In this document: positions 1-8,881 of the stretch, piece by piece | Position numbering within the stretch: position 1 is the first letter of the stretch | Layout of the letters: each line of letters starts with the position of its first letter | NCBI GenBank assembly: GCA_004554105.1 | Contig: SFNW01000040.1 | Span: 1-14,049, forward strand | Source: Clostridiales bacterium | GTDB taxonomy: Bacteria; Bacillota; Clostridia; Oscillospirales; CAG-272 | Direction: 5' to 3' | Length of the DNA: 14,049 bases | Position numbers and translations under genes: made by a program | Notes under the pieces: generated by a model | What the model was told of the DNA's origin: nothing | What the model saw: only the letters and a program-made list of their open reading frames with translations | Database searches by the model: none

Positions 1-596
1 GTCCACGGGTCGAGCGACCTGTTTTCGAGGAAGGGAAGCACGGCTTCGTACTGCTTGGCAAGCGCGGTGGCAAAATACCAGGCAATCATCATGTTGACGT
101 AGTATGCGTCCGAGCGGAGTGCCGCCACCGCGGCAGGATATTCGGGCGAGAAGCGTGCGTCGAGAAAATGACGCATCAGGGTTTCAATGCCGTAGCGGAT
201 CGTGTACGGGTGCGAATCGGCAAGCCAGGCGTACACATGGGACAGTAGGGCTTGCGGCTCTTTGATGAGTGCTTTCGGCGAGGTCTGGTCGCAGGTTGCC
301 CAGTTGTCGATATGGGGCAGAAACCGCTCGACGGCGGCGATACAGGGCTCGAAATCGCGGATATATTCAAGCAGAAAGCCGTGCAGATTGTTTTCTTCAA
401 AATAGGTGTGCGGCAGTTCGGCAAGAAATGCTTCCGCCTCGGCACTGCCGTGCAGTTCCTTTGCCAACGCGCGCAGCGCGGGCGTGCGCACGCCGATGAC
501 CCGCTCGCGCGGCAGATTCGGCGTCAGTTTCGCGGCAAAATCGCCGTATGCTTCGTCGCGAAGGGCAAACAGGCGCTTTGTGACCGTCGTTTCCAA
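1..596 (-). CDS. DNA alkylation repair protein, AlkD-like HEAT-repeat glycosylase (3' end outside window)
   Basis: Reading the minus strand from a TTG at 594-596 gives 198 codons, open to the left edge, so the C-terminus is missing. The protein resembles the AlkD family (COG4912), monofunctional glycosylases that remove N3- and N7-alkylated purines with a HEAT-repeat scaffold. Seen: the family-type VRTPALRALAKEL segment (residues 36-48), DNWATCD (97-103), and a helix reading YYVNMMIAWYFATAL in the last third. By spacing, W99 and D103 match the Trp and catalytic Asp (W109/D113) of Bacillus cereus AlkD. This alignment is by eye. The TTG start is chosen because AGGAGG at 604-609 (minus strand) lies 7 bases upstream; no ATG is placed as well. 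It is transcribed divergently from the GH43 lipoprotein gene. Family call is confident; substrate is inferred. Confidence 0.88.
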   Translation of the reverse strand, partial: METTVTKRLFALRDEAYGDFAAKLTPNLPRERVIGVRTPALRALAKELHGSAEAEAFLAELPHTYFEENNLHGFLLEYIRDFEPCIAAVERFLPHIDNWATCDQTSPKALIKEPQALLSHVYAWLADSHPYTIRYGIETLMRHFLDARFSPEYPAAVAALRSDAYYVNMMIAWYFATALAKQYEAVLPFLENRSLDPW

Positions 597-624
597 GGGG
601 CGTCCTCCTTTGTCTGTTTTTTCT

Positions 625-633
625 ATTGTAGCA
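625..633 (-). promoter_or_regulatory. Extended -10 promoter for the alkD-like gene
   Basis: On the minus strand the sequence reads TGCTACAAT, an extended -10 element (TGn plus TACAAT, hexamer at 625-630). It lies about 30 bases upstream of the TTG start. No convincing -35 box is present at 16-18 bases, which fits an extended -10 promoter. Confidence 0.5.
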
Positions 634-675
634 CAAAGCAAAGCGGCTGCGGGCGTATTTTTTGTATTTTTTTCC

Positions 676-704
676 TTGCTTTTTTGCGTCGGTTATAGTA
701 AACT
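676..704 (+). promoter_or_regulatory. Possible promoter of the GH43 lipoprotein gene
   Basis: Two weak readings exist: TTGCTT (676-681) with a 17-base spacer to TAAACT (699-704), or a TATAGT -10 (694-699) with a poor -35 near 671. The region is T-rich and sits 30-60 bases before the start codon, so a promoter here is likely, but the exact boxes are uncertain. Confidence 0.35.
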
Positions 705-733
705 GTTCTTATCCACTTGTAACGGAGGACAGC

Positions 734-2263
734 ATGAAACTTACAAAACTGCTTGCGGCGGCTCTCCTGCCCGCGATGCTGCTTGTCGGCTGCGGAAGCG
801 GCGGAAACGGCGAAAATCCCGTGTCGTCGGAACCAAACGGCGAAACGCCCGCGTCCGGCGAGCTTGTCGAAATCAAAAACGGCATGGAAATGCCGGGCTA
901 TTACTATGAAAACAATCTGACGACCGGCGCGGCAGACCCGTTTATTCTCGCGCACGACGGTATGTATTATCTGTATTGCACGGGCGGCTCGCGCTTTACC
1001 GTTCGCTCGACCAAATACCCGAATGTGTGGCCGAGCGAGTCGAAGGTCATTTTAAAACTTTCCGACCTCGGCTGGGCGGAAGAAAAGGGCTGGGCGCCCG
1101 AAATGTATGAATATAACGGCAAGTTCTACATGATTTTTTCCGCCGAGGGGTATAACGGGCTGCACGCCATCGGCATCGCGGTCTGCGACACGCCCGACGG
1201 GGAGTTTAAGCCGCTTTCGTCCAAGCCGTTCTTTGCGCCGGATTACAGCGTTATCGACGGCAGTCTGTTCTTTGACGACGACGGGCGAATTTATATGTAC
1301 TATTCCAAGGATAATTCCACCAATCTTGTGGACGGCAAGAAAACGAGCCAGGTCTACGGCGTCGAGGTGGCAGCCGATTTCTCGGGCGTCATCGGCGAGC
1401 CTGTGCTGATTTCCACGCCCGAGCAGGACTGGGAGAAAAAGAGCGGCTCGGTGCTTTGGAACGAGGGGCCGGTCGTGTTCAAGGAGAACGGGGTATATTA
1501 TCTTCTCTACAGTGCGAACTGCTACGCTGTGAAGGATTACTCGGTCGGCTATGCGACTTCGGATACGCCGCTTGCACGCTTTGTAAAGCCCGAGAAGTCG
1601 CGCATTCTGCGCGGCAACGATACGACGGTCACGGGACCGGGGCACTGCAACATCCTGCGTTCGCCCGACGGCAGTGAGATGTACATGGTTTACCATGTCC
1701 ACACCGTGCCGCCGGACGTGAAAAACGGCAGAAGTCTTGCCATTGACCGCCTCGTTATCCGTGAGGACGGCACGCTGGCGGTCGACGGCCCCAGCGAGAC
1801 GCGCCGCCCGCTCCCCTCGGGTGCAAATGGCTACAGCCATATTCACGCCGACGCGCTGACGGTCACGGGTACGGGCGAGAAAGCCGAGATTTCGTCTTTC
1901 TCCGCCGTTGAGAATCTGTTTGACGGTATCGCAAAGACGAGCGTGGAGGGAATCTATTCGATGGACGAGGGCGGCAGCGTTGAAATCAAACTCAATCAGC
2001 CGACCGAACTCACCTCGGTTATGCTTTATGCGCCGATGACCGACGATTATGTGCCCGGCACGGTCGACGTGGAGATCAACGGCGCGTATATTCTGCGCGG
2101 GCTGAAGTTCTCTTCGCGTCTCGGCAGCCCCTTGACGGCGACGCTCAGCAATCTGCCGGCGAACACGGCGGTCGAAACCATTAAAATCACCGTGCATTTG
2201 GCGGAGGGCAGCACCTATGCCGCACTCAGCGAAATCGTGCCGATTACGGCAAGACAAAAATAA
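734..2263 (+). CDS. GH43-type glycoside hydrolase lipoprotein with C-terminal beta-sandwich domain
   Basis: 509 residues. The ATG at 734 is preceded by GGAGG (724-728) and begins a lipoprotein signal peptide: a Lys-containing start, a hydrophobic core, and lipobox LVGC with Cys20, followed by a Gly/Ser/Asn linker to about residue 40. Residues 55-360 look like a five-bladed beta-propeller of glycoside hydrolase family 43 or a near relative. Candidate catalytic residues are D68 (AADPF, base), D175 (VIDGSLFF, pKa modulator) and E244 (LWNEGP, acid), with H304 in GPGH near the ligand site. Residues 380-505 resemble a discoidin/F5-8C-type carbohydrate-binding sandwich. GH43 enzymes cut arabinan, xylan side chains or related glycans; which one cannot be told here. 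Lipid anchoring implies action on the outer face of the membrane. It stands alone, with no transporter or regulator beside it. Confidence 0.85.
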   Translation: MKLTKLLAAALLPAMLLVGCGSGGNGENPVSSEPNGETPASGELVEIKNGMEMPGYYYENNLTTGAADPFILAHDGMYYLYCTGGSRFTVRSTKYPNVWPSESKVILKLSDLGWAEEKGWAPEMYEYNGKFYMIFSAEGYNGLHAIGIAVCDTPDGEFKPLSSKPFFAPDYSVIDGSLFFDDDGRIYMYYSKDNSTNLVDGKKTSQVYGVEVAADFSGVIGEPVLISTPEQDWEKKSGSVLWNEGPVVFKENGVYYLLYSANCYAVKDYSVGYATSDTPLARFVKPEKSRILRGNDTTVTGPGHCNILRSPDGSEMYMVYHVHTVPPDVKNGRSLAIDRLVIREDGTLAVDGPSETRRPLPSGANGYSHIHADALTVTGTGEKAEISSFSAVENLFDGIAKTSVEGIYSMDEGGSVEIKLNQPTELTSVMLYAPMTDDYVPGTVDVEINGAYILRGLKFSSRLGSPLTATLSNLPANTAVETIKITVHLAEGSTYAALSEIVPITARQK

Positions 2264-2264
2264 C

Positions 2265-2290
2265 AAAAAACCGTCTTCGGGCGGTTTTTT
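2265..2290. terminator. Bidirectional intrinsic terminator between convergent genes
   Basis: A-tract, CCGTC, loop TTCG, GGCGG, T-tract. The stem of about 11 base pairs (A-T pairs plus five central pairs, one of them T-G) is flanked by A6 on the left and T6 on the right, so it gives a U-tract on either strand. It lies directly after the GH43 stop and 15 bases from the stop of the facing minus-strand gene. Confidence 0.85.
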
Positions 2291-2305
2291 GATGCAGATT
2301 CGGAT

Positions 2306-2917
2306 TTATTTAAGCGCTTTTTTGTCCGCTGAGGTCAGCTTATAGGCAGTCGGCTCGCGCGAGGAATCGTAGATTTCCAGGCTGGCGTAAGGCGCGGCGG
2401 CATAATCGGCGTCCTCGGCGTAGTAGACGTCGAGATAGAGCGATTCGTATGCCGAAAGGGATACGCCCTCAAAGACATAGCGGCGGTAGGAGTACAGCCC
2501 GAAGCCGGTCGTATAGGTGTAGGTCGTCGGCGCGATGCGGTCAAAGCCGTCCGCGTAGAGCGAGACGTCGAGCGGCAATTTTCTGCCGTTTGTCTCTTCA
2601 AAGCCGAAATCCGCCGCCATCAAGGGCAGCAGCGAGTTGTTGTAGCGAATCGTGACAATGAGGGTTTCGGTCTCGGGGAAGTAAATCGGCTGATGCGAGA
2701 AGAATTTGCTCTTTTTGCCGTTGTCGTAGAGCGTGCGCGGCTCCCAGGTCACGGCGTCGAGACTGCCGTCGGCATAGTCCGCACGCAGCGCGTCGGTGGC
2801 GATGACGCCGCGGGCGGCGGGGGGATAGGTATTGAGCGCGTAAATACGGTAGAACAGCATTCCGCAGACAAAAACAATGATAAACAGGGCTAAAAACTTG
2901 AAGAGTTTCTTCATCAT
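2306..2917 (-). CDS. Hypothetical membrane-anchored protein, 203 residues
   Basis: I do not recognise this protein. It starts with two consecutive ATG codons (2915-2917 and 2912-2914). A GTGAGG ribosome site lies 5 bases before the first and 8 before the second, so the second is equally possible. Residues 3-27 form one hydrophobic segment after MMKKLFK, consistent with an N-terminal membrane anchor or uncleaved signal. The rest is soluble-looking and rich in Tyr, Ala and Asp, with strand-like alternation (for example ESLYLDVYY near residue 165), suggesting an extracytoplasmic beta-rich domain. There is no lipobox and no catalytic motif I can name. An in-frame extension upstream to about 3680 is spurious: it would run across the promoter and antisense to yceD. 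It is monocistronic, with a consensus promoter upstream and a hairpin terminator shared with the GH43 gene. Confidence 0.75.
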   Translation of the reverse strand: MMKKLFKFLALFIIVFVCGMLFYRIYALNTYPPAARGVIATDALRADYADGSLDAVTWEPRTLYDNGKKSKFFSHQPIYFPETETLIVTIRYNNSLLPLMAADFGFEETNGRKLPLDVSLYADGFDRIAPTTYTYTTGFGLYSYRRYVFEGVSLSAYESLYLDVYYAEDADYAAAPYASLEIYDSSREPTAYKLTSADKKALK

Positions 2918-2950
2918 GACAGCCTCACTTTGCGTTGTTGTGCAGAACTT

Positions 2951-2979
2951 ATTATACAGCGCGCACGGCTTACTGTCAA
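2951..2979 (-). promoter_or_regulatory. Consensus sigma-A promoter of the hypothetical membrane protein gene
   Basis: Minus strand: TTGACA (2974-2979), spacer of exactly 17 bases (2957-2973), TATAAT (2951-2956). Both hexamers are perfect. The -10 lies about 34 bases upstream of the start codon. Confidence 0.9.
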
Positions 2980-3025
2980 GCCGCCGAAAACCCAGCAAAA
3001 AACAGCGAAAATATAAAGTTTTTTC

Positions 3026-3054
3026 TTGACAAGCGCATTTTTGCAGTGTATAAT
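3026..3054 (+). promoter_or_regulatory. Consensus sigma-A promoter of the yceD-rpmF operon
   Basis: TTGACA (3026-3031), 17-base spacer, TATAAT (3049-3054); both hexamers are perfect, with an A/T-rich stretch just upstream (3005-3025). It lies 40 bases before the yceD start and is divergent from the equally perfect promoter at 2951-2979. Confidence 0.92.
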
Positions 3055-3094
3055 GTCTTATGTTGCATTCCTGTGCCCGCATAAAGGAGGGTCT

Positions 3095-3643
3095 ATGATA
3101 CTCGATATATCTCCGCTCCTTTCGGGTGAGAAACGGAAACTCGACATCGACTATATGCTGACCGTCTCGTCCGATGAGACCGACGGCGGCGCGGTCAATC
3201 TGTCCGGTGTTCGTTTTCCGCACCCTGCGCGCGTACTCGGGCAGATTACCGACAACGCAGGCTATATGCGCCTGACGCTTGCCGTCACACTGCCTTACGT
3301 CACGGTCTGCGCACGCTGCGCAAAGGAAGTTTCGGGCGAGTTTGAGATGAACTTCGAGCGCACGGTCGTGCCCGAGGGCATGGTCGAGGACGCCGAGGAA
3401 AAGGAAGAGGATTTCGCCGTGGCGGAAAACGGCAAGCTCGACATCGACGAACAGCTTGTCGAACTGCTTGAACTGGAGTTTCCGACGCGGATTCTTTGCC
3501 GCGAGGACTGCAAGGGACTTTGTCAGCGCTGCGGCAAGGATTTGAACGAGGGTCCGTGCGACTGCCCGATGGTCGAGCCGAATCCCGCGTTTGCCAAACT
3601 GCTGAAGCTGTTTGACGAGGAAGAGCCGAAAAATCAAGAATAA
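3095..3643 (+). CDS. yceD: YceD family protein (DUF177), ribosome-linked
   Basis: 182 residues. The ATG at 3095 has AAGGAGG (3084-3090) four bases upstream. The family (YceD/DUF177) is typically encoded next to rpmF, as here, and in other bacteria is linked to 23S rRNA accumulation; the molecular activity is not known. Seen: the N-terminal MILDISPLL, a CARC pair (C72, C75) in the conserved centre, an acidic stretch at 97-106, and a Cys-rich C-terminal part (C135, C139, C143, C146, C155, C157) ending in NPAFAKLLKL, the usual family finish. The Cys pattern could bind zinc, which is an inference. An earlier in-frame start near 3026 is excluded because it would lie in the promoter. It is the first gene of a two-gene operon with rpmF. 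Confidence 0.93.
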   Translation: MILDISPLLSGEKRKLDIDYMLTVSSDETDGGAVNLSGVRFPHPARVLGQITDNAGYMRLTLAVTLPYVTVCARCAKEVSGEFEMNFERTVVPEGMVEDAEEKEEDFAVAENGKLDIDEQLVELLELEFPTRILCREDCKGLCQRCGKDLNEGPCDCPMVEPNPAFAKLLKLFDEEEPKNQE

Positions 3644-3663
3644 TAAAATAAAAAAATAGATAA

Positions 3664-3676
3664 GCACGTTTCGTGC
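3664..3676 (+). other. Small hairpin in the yceD-rpmF spacer
   Basis: GCACG-TTT-CGTGC forms a 5-base-pair stem with a 3-base loop, 10 bases before the rpmF ribosome binding site. No T-tract follows, so it is not a terminator. It might mark an RNA processing or stability site in the A-rich spacer, or be chance. Confidence 0.3.
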
Positions 3677-3700
3677 AAGCATCTAAGGAGGTGTATTCAA

Positions 3701-3883
3701 ATGGCAGTACCGAAGAGAAAGGTATCGAAGGCGCGCAGAGATAAGAGACGCTCGAACGTCTGGAAGCTCGCGCTTCCCGGCATGGTCAAGTGCCCCAAGT
3801 GCGGCGAGTACAATCGCGCACATCGCGTTTGCAGCGCGTGCGGCTACTACAAGGGCGAGGAAATCGTAAAGAAAGAAGCGTAA
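3701..3883 (+). CDS. rpmF: 50S ribosomal protein L32
   Basis: 60 residues, full length for L32. It starts MAVPKRKVSKARRDKRRS, the typical basic N-terminal tail that runs into the large subunit, followed by a zinc-ribbon: C31-x2-C34 and C44-x2-C47. All four cysteines are kept, so this is the zinc-binding (C+) form. The ATG is preceded by AAGGAGG (3686-3692) at 8 bases. It is second in the yceD-rpmF operon, 57 bases after yceD, and is closed by a strong terminator. In many Firmicutes fatty-acid genes such as plsX follow; here secA follows from its own promoter. Confidence 0.98.
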   Translation: MAVPKRKVSKARRDKRRSNVWKLALPGMVKCPKCGEYNRAHRVCSACGYYKGEEIVKKEA

Positions 3884-3892
3884 GTTTCTGTG

Positions 3893-3926
3893 AAAAAAGC
3901 GAGACGGCAAGCCGTCTCGCTTTTTT
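3893..3926 (+). terminator. Intrinsic terminator of yceD-rpmF
   Basis: GCGAGACGG, loop CAAG, CCGTCTCGC (3899-3920), a perfect 9-base-pair stem (10 with a 2-base loop), followed by TTTTTT (3921-3926) and preceded by AAAAAA. It begins about 10 bases after the rpmF stop. Confidence 0.95.
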
Positions 3927-3991
3927 CGTCGCCGCAGGGCGGGGGATTTGCGCCGCGCTCCATGAATTTTAGGTGAATTTACAAAATACTA

Positions 3992-4020
3992 TGGAATGCG
4001 CGCCGATTTTGTAGTATAAT
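3992..4020 (+). promoter_or_regulatory. Promoter of secA
   Basis: A perfect TATAAT (4015-4020) lies 54 bases before the secA ATG. At a 17-base spacer the -35 position reads TGGAAT (3992-3997), a poor match, so strength may depend on context or an activator. The 53-base leader that follows shows no strong hairpin. Confidence 0.65.
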
Positions 4021-4073
4021 AAATTGTTACCAAATTGATTCTACAAACAACGCTTTCACGGAAGGATACGAAT

Positions 4074-6822
<2,749 letters not shown>

Positions 6823-6824
<2 letters not shown>

Positions 6825-6838
6825 GCCGAAATCGGCTT
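6823..6838 (+). other. Short hairpin at the secA stop codon
   Basis: AAGCCGA, AA, TCGGCTT forms a 7-base-pair stem starting inside the TAA stop, followed only by TCCCG. With almost no U-tract it is at best a leaky terminator or 3'-end stabilising stem between secA and the next gene. Confidence 0.3.
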
Positions 6839-6847
6839 TCCCGTCCG

Positions 6848-6854
6848 AAAGGAG
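6848..6854 (+). promoter_or_regulatory. Ribosome binding site that points to a CTG start
   Basis: AAAGGAG at 6848-6854 lies 9 bases before CTG (6864-6866) and 27 bases before the first in-frame GTG (6882). The frame is closed upstream by TGA at 6855-6857, and no ATG, GTG or TTG lies between. Confidence 0.65.
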
Positions 6855-6863
6855 TGAACGCAT

Positions 6864-8330
6864 CTGAACAGCAAAACCAAGGTGTTCCGCTTCGGACTGT
6901 TTTCGGTCGGACTGATTTTTCTCTTCAATCCGAACGTCAACCTGATTGATATTCTGCCCGACTGCATCGGGTATCTCTGCATCTGCGCCGCGATTTCGCG
7001 CGTCGCAGACCTCGGCGGGGAGTTGGAGGACGCGCATATCCGGTTCCGCCGTTTGCTGTGGATTACGCTCTCCAAAATTCCCGCACTGCTTCTGGCACTG
7101 TCGATTACCGCGCGCAGCGTCGGCGAGGAGACGATTCTGCTGGCGATGACCTTCGGTTACGCTGTGGCGGAAGCGGTTTTCGGCATTCTCGCGTTTTCCA
7201 AACTGTTTGAGGGGCTTGCCTACCTCGGCACGCGCTATGACGGCGGCGAGTTTCTGTACACGCTGCCGCCGCGGAAGGCTTTGTGGAAGCGCAAAAAGGG
7301 GCAAATGCCGAAAAAGGTGAAAAATGTCGGCACGCTGACAACCTTTACGGCGGCGTTTATCATCTTCAAGTCGGTGATGACCGTCCTGCCCGAGCTGTCT
7401 CTGCTCTCGAATTACGACTCGCTCGGCTATATCACGCCCGACAGCGCGGTGCTGTATCGCTACCGTCCGCTGCTGATCGGAATCTCCTGCCTGCTCGTGC
7501 TGATTTTCGGCATCGTTTGGCTTTGCCGGCTGCTTCGCTATGTCCTGCATCTGCGCAGACACCCCGATTTTTGGACGTCGATGTCGCAGGTCTATGCCGA
7601 GACGGTTTTGCCGAAGGTCGGGCTGTTCGTGTCCCGCCGCGCACAGGCATTTTCGGTGCTGGCGTCGCTCGGCGTCTTCCTTTCGGTCGATATGTACCTC
7701 GACGAAATCAACTATCTGCCCGATTTTCTGTCGGCACTCTTCTTCCTTGTCGCCGCTTTGGTGATTGCAAAGTATGTGCGCACGGGCGCAAAGGCATTGT
7801 TTTGGTCGTCGGTGCTGTATCTCGGACTTTCGGGCGCGACCTATGCTTCGATGTTCCGCTTTACGACGATGTACACCTACAGTTCGGTGCATAAAATCGA
7901 GCGCGCAAGGGAACTGTTTACGACTTACGCGGGCTTCAGTGCGGCAGGACAGATTGCATTTCTCGCCTGCGTGTGGTCGCTGGCGGTGATTTTGAAGCGC
8001 CTTGTCGCCGACCATACCGGCGTCAGCGCACTGACTGCCACATCGAGCAGCGGCAAGCCGCTTGCGCAGATTTTTGCCCGCAGAACGGTCGTGATGCGCG
8101 TTTTGTCTGTTCTGATGAGCGTGATGAGCGTGGCGTATTTCTACTTCGTCACCGACGTGCAGCGCGTTGCGCTGCGCGGCGGCGAGGGTCCGGGTGGCTA
8201 TATCTGGCTGCCGCAGTTCAGCGCCGCGTGGATTGCCGATGTGCTGCTCGGCTTGATTTTCGCGGTTTATACCGCCAATCTGCTCAGCGACATCAACGCC
8301 GAAATCCGATTCAAATACAGATTTGAGTAA
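6864..8330 (+). CDS. Polytopic membrane protein of unknown function, downstream of secA
   Basis: About 488 residues from the proposed CTG start (482 from the GTG at 6882). I do not recognise a named family. About a dozen hydrophobic segments are visible, for example FGLFSVGLIFLF near the N-terminus, IGISCLLVLIFGIVWLC in the middle, and VLLGLIFAVYTANLL near the end, so it is an integral membrane protein. The N-terminal stretch FNPNVNLIDILPDCIGYL is distinctive and probably the family signature. Basic loops lie between segments, notably around KALWKRKKGQMPKK. No transporter, protease or kinase motif was found. It follows secA by 39 bases with its own ribosome site, suggesting co-transcription. 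That makes a role in export or envelope biology possible, but this rests on position alone. A strong terminator follows its stop. Confidence 0.8.
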   Translation: MNSKTKVFRFGLFSVGLIFLFNPNVNLIDILPDCIGYLCICAAISRVADLGGELEDAHIRFRRLLWITLSKIPALLLALSITARSVGEETILLAMTFGYAVAEAVFGILAFSKLFEGLAYLGTRYDGGEFLYTLPPRKALWKRKKGQMPKKVKNVGTLTTFTAAFIIFKSVMTVLPELSLLSNYDSLGYITPDSAVLYRYRPLLIGISCLLVLIFGIVWLCRLLRYVLHLRRHPDFWTSMSQVYAETVLPKVGLFVSRRAQAFSVLASLGVFLSVDMYLDEINYLPDFLSALFFLVAALVIAKYVRTGAKALFWSSVLYLGLSGATYASMFRFTTMYTYSSVHKIERARELFTTYAGFSAAGQIAFLACVWSLAVILKRLVADHTGVSALTATSSSGKPLAQIFARRTVVMRVLSVLMSVMSVAYFYFVTDVQRVALRGGEGPGGYIWLPQFSAAWIADVLLGLIFAVYTANLLSDINAEIRFKYRFE

Positions 8331-8332
8331 AG

Positions 8333-8362
8333 AAAAATGCTCCCCGAGCGGGGAGCATTTTT
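8333..8362. terminator. Bidirectional intrinsic terminator between convergent units
   Basis: AAAAATGCTCCCC, loop GAGC, GGGGAGCATTTTT is a 13-base-pair perfect stem with A-tract on the left and T-tract on the right. It ends the secA-membrane protein unit (stop at 8330) and, read on the minus strand, the acetyltransferase unit, whose stop codon starts at 8364. Confidence 0.95.
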
Positions 8363-8856
8363 TATACCTCAATGTAATAGGGGCAAATATCCGCATAGCG
8401 TCCGTCCTTTGTGCGAAAACCGCCCGGAATCGTGCCGAGTTGCTTGAAGCCGATGCGCTCGTAGAGCCGCCGCGCGGGCAGGTTTGTTGCCACAACGGCG
8501 TTGAATTGCAGAATGCGGAAGCCGAGCCCGTGTGCGCGCGCCATGCAGTCGCGAACGAGTGCTTCGCCGATGTGCCGACCGCGGAAAGCGGAGGCGACGG
8601 CGTAGCTTGCGTTGCAGAGATGCCCGCATCGCCCGACGTTGTTCGGGTGCAGAATATAGAGTCCGAGGATTTTGCCCGTGCTTTCCTCCTCCGCGACGCC
8701 GCAGAAGCTCTGCGCGGCGAAAAAGGCTTTGCCGCTTTCGGCAGTCAGGCATTCTTCCTGCGGGAAAGCGACGCCTTCTCTTACGACTTCGTTCCAAACC
8801 GAAATCATCGCGGGGAGGTCTTTATCTTCATATTTTCTTACAGTGATGCCGTGCAT
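8362..8856 (-). CDS. GNAT family N-acetyltransferase
   Basis: 164 residues, typical length for a single GNAT domain, which moves an acetyl group from acetyl-CoA to an amine. Seen: N-terminal ITVRKYEDKDLPAMISVWNE (strand 1 and helix 1), the strand GKILGLYIL (61-69), the acetyl-CoA loop RGRHIGEAL (92-100), and LYERIGFKQLG (131-141), the common GNAT 'YerlGF' segment. The substrate cannot be inferred; the sequence suits the broad small-molecule or antibiotic-type acetyltransferases. The ATG at 8856 is the only plausible start: in frame, no other start lies between it and the preceding gene. Its ribosome site is weak, with GAGGAG about 21 bases away. It lies 25 bases after the cytidylate-kinase-like gene, so it probably depends on that gene's promoter. 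Confidence 0.88.
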   Translation of the reverse strand: MHGITVRKYEDKDLPAMISVWNEVVREGVAFPQEECLTAESGKAFFAAQSFCGVAEEESTGKILGLYILHPNNVGRCGHLCNASYAVASAFRGRHIGEALVRDCMARAHGLGFRILQFNAVVATNLPARRLYERIGFKQLGTIPGGFRTKDGRYADICPYYIEV

Positions 8857-8881
8857 TTTGAAGTACCGCCGTTTTTTCTCC

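Noticed and set aside
1052..2266. Minus-strand open frame of 404 codons within the GH43 gene
   Set aside because: It is fully antisense to the GH43 domain, has no start signal, and has a composition typical of a shadow.
3664..3676. Hairpin before rpmF read as a terminator or riboswitch
   Set aside because: The stem is only 5 base pairs with no T-tract, and rpmF clearly needs transcription through it.
2918..3682. In-frame upstream extension of the 203-residue minus-strand protein
   Set aside because: It would cross a perfect minus-strand promoter and lie antisense to yceD; a ribosome site and two ATG codons exist at 2912-2917.
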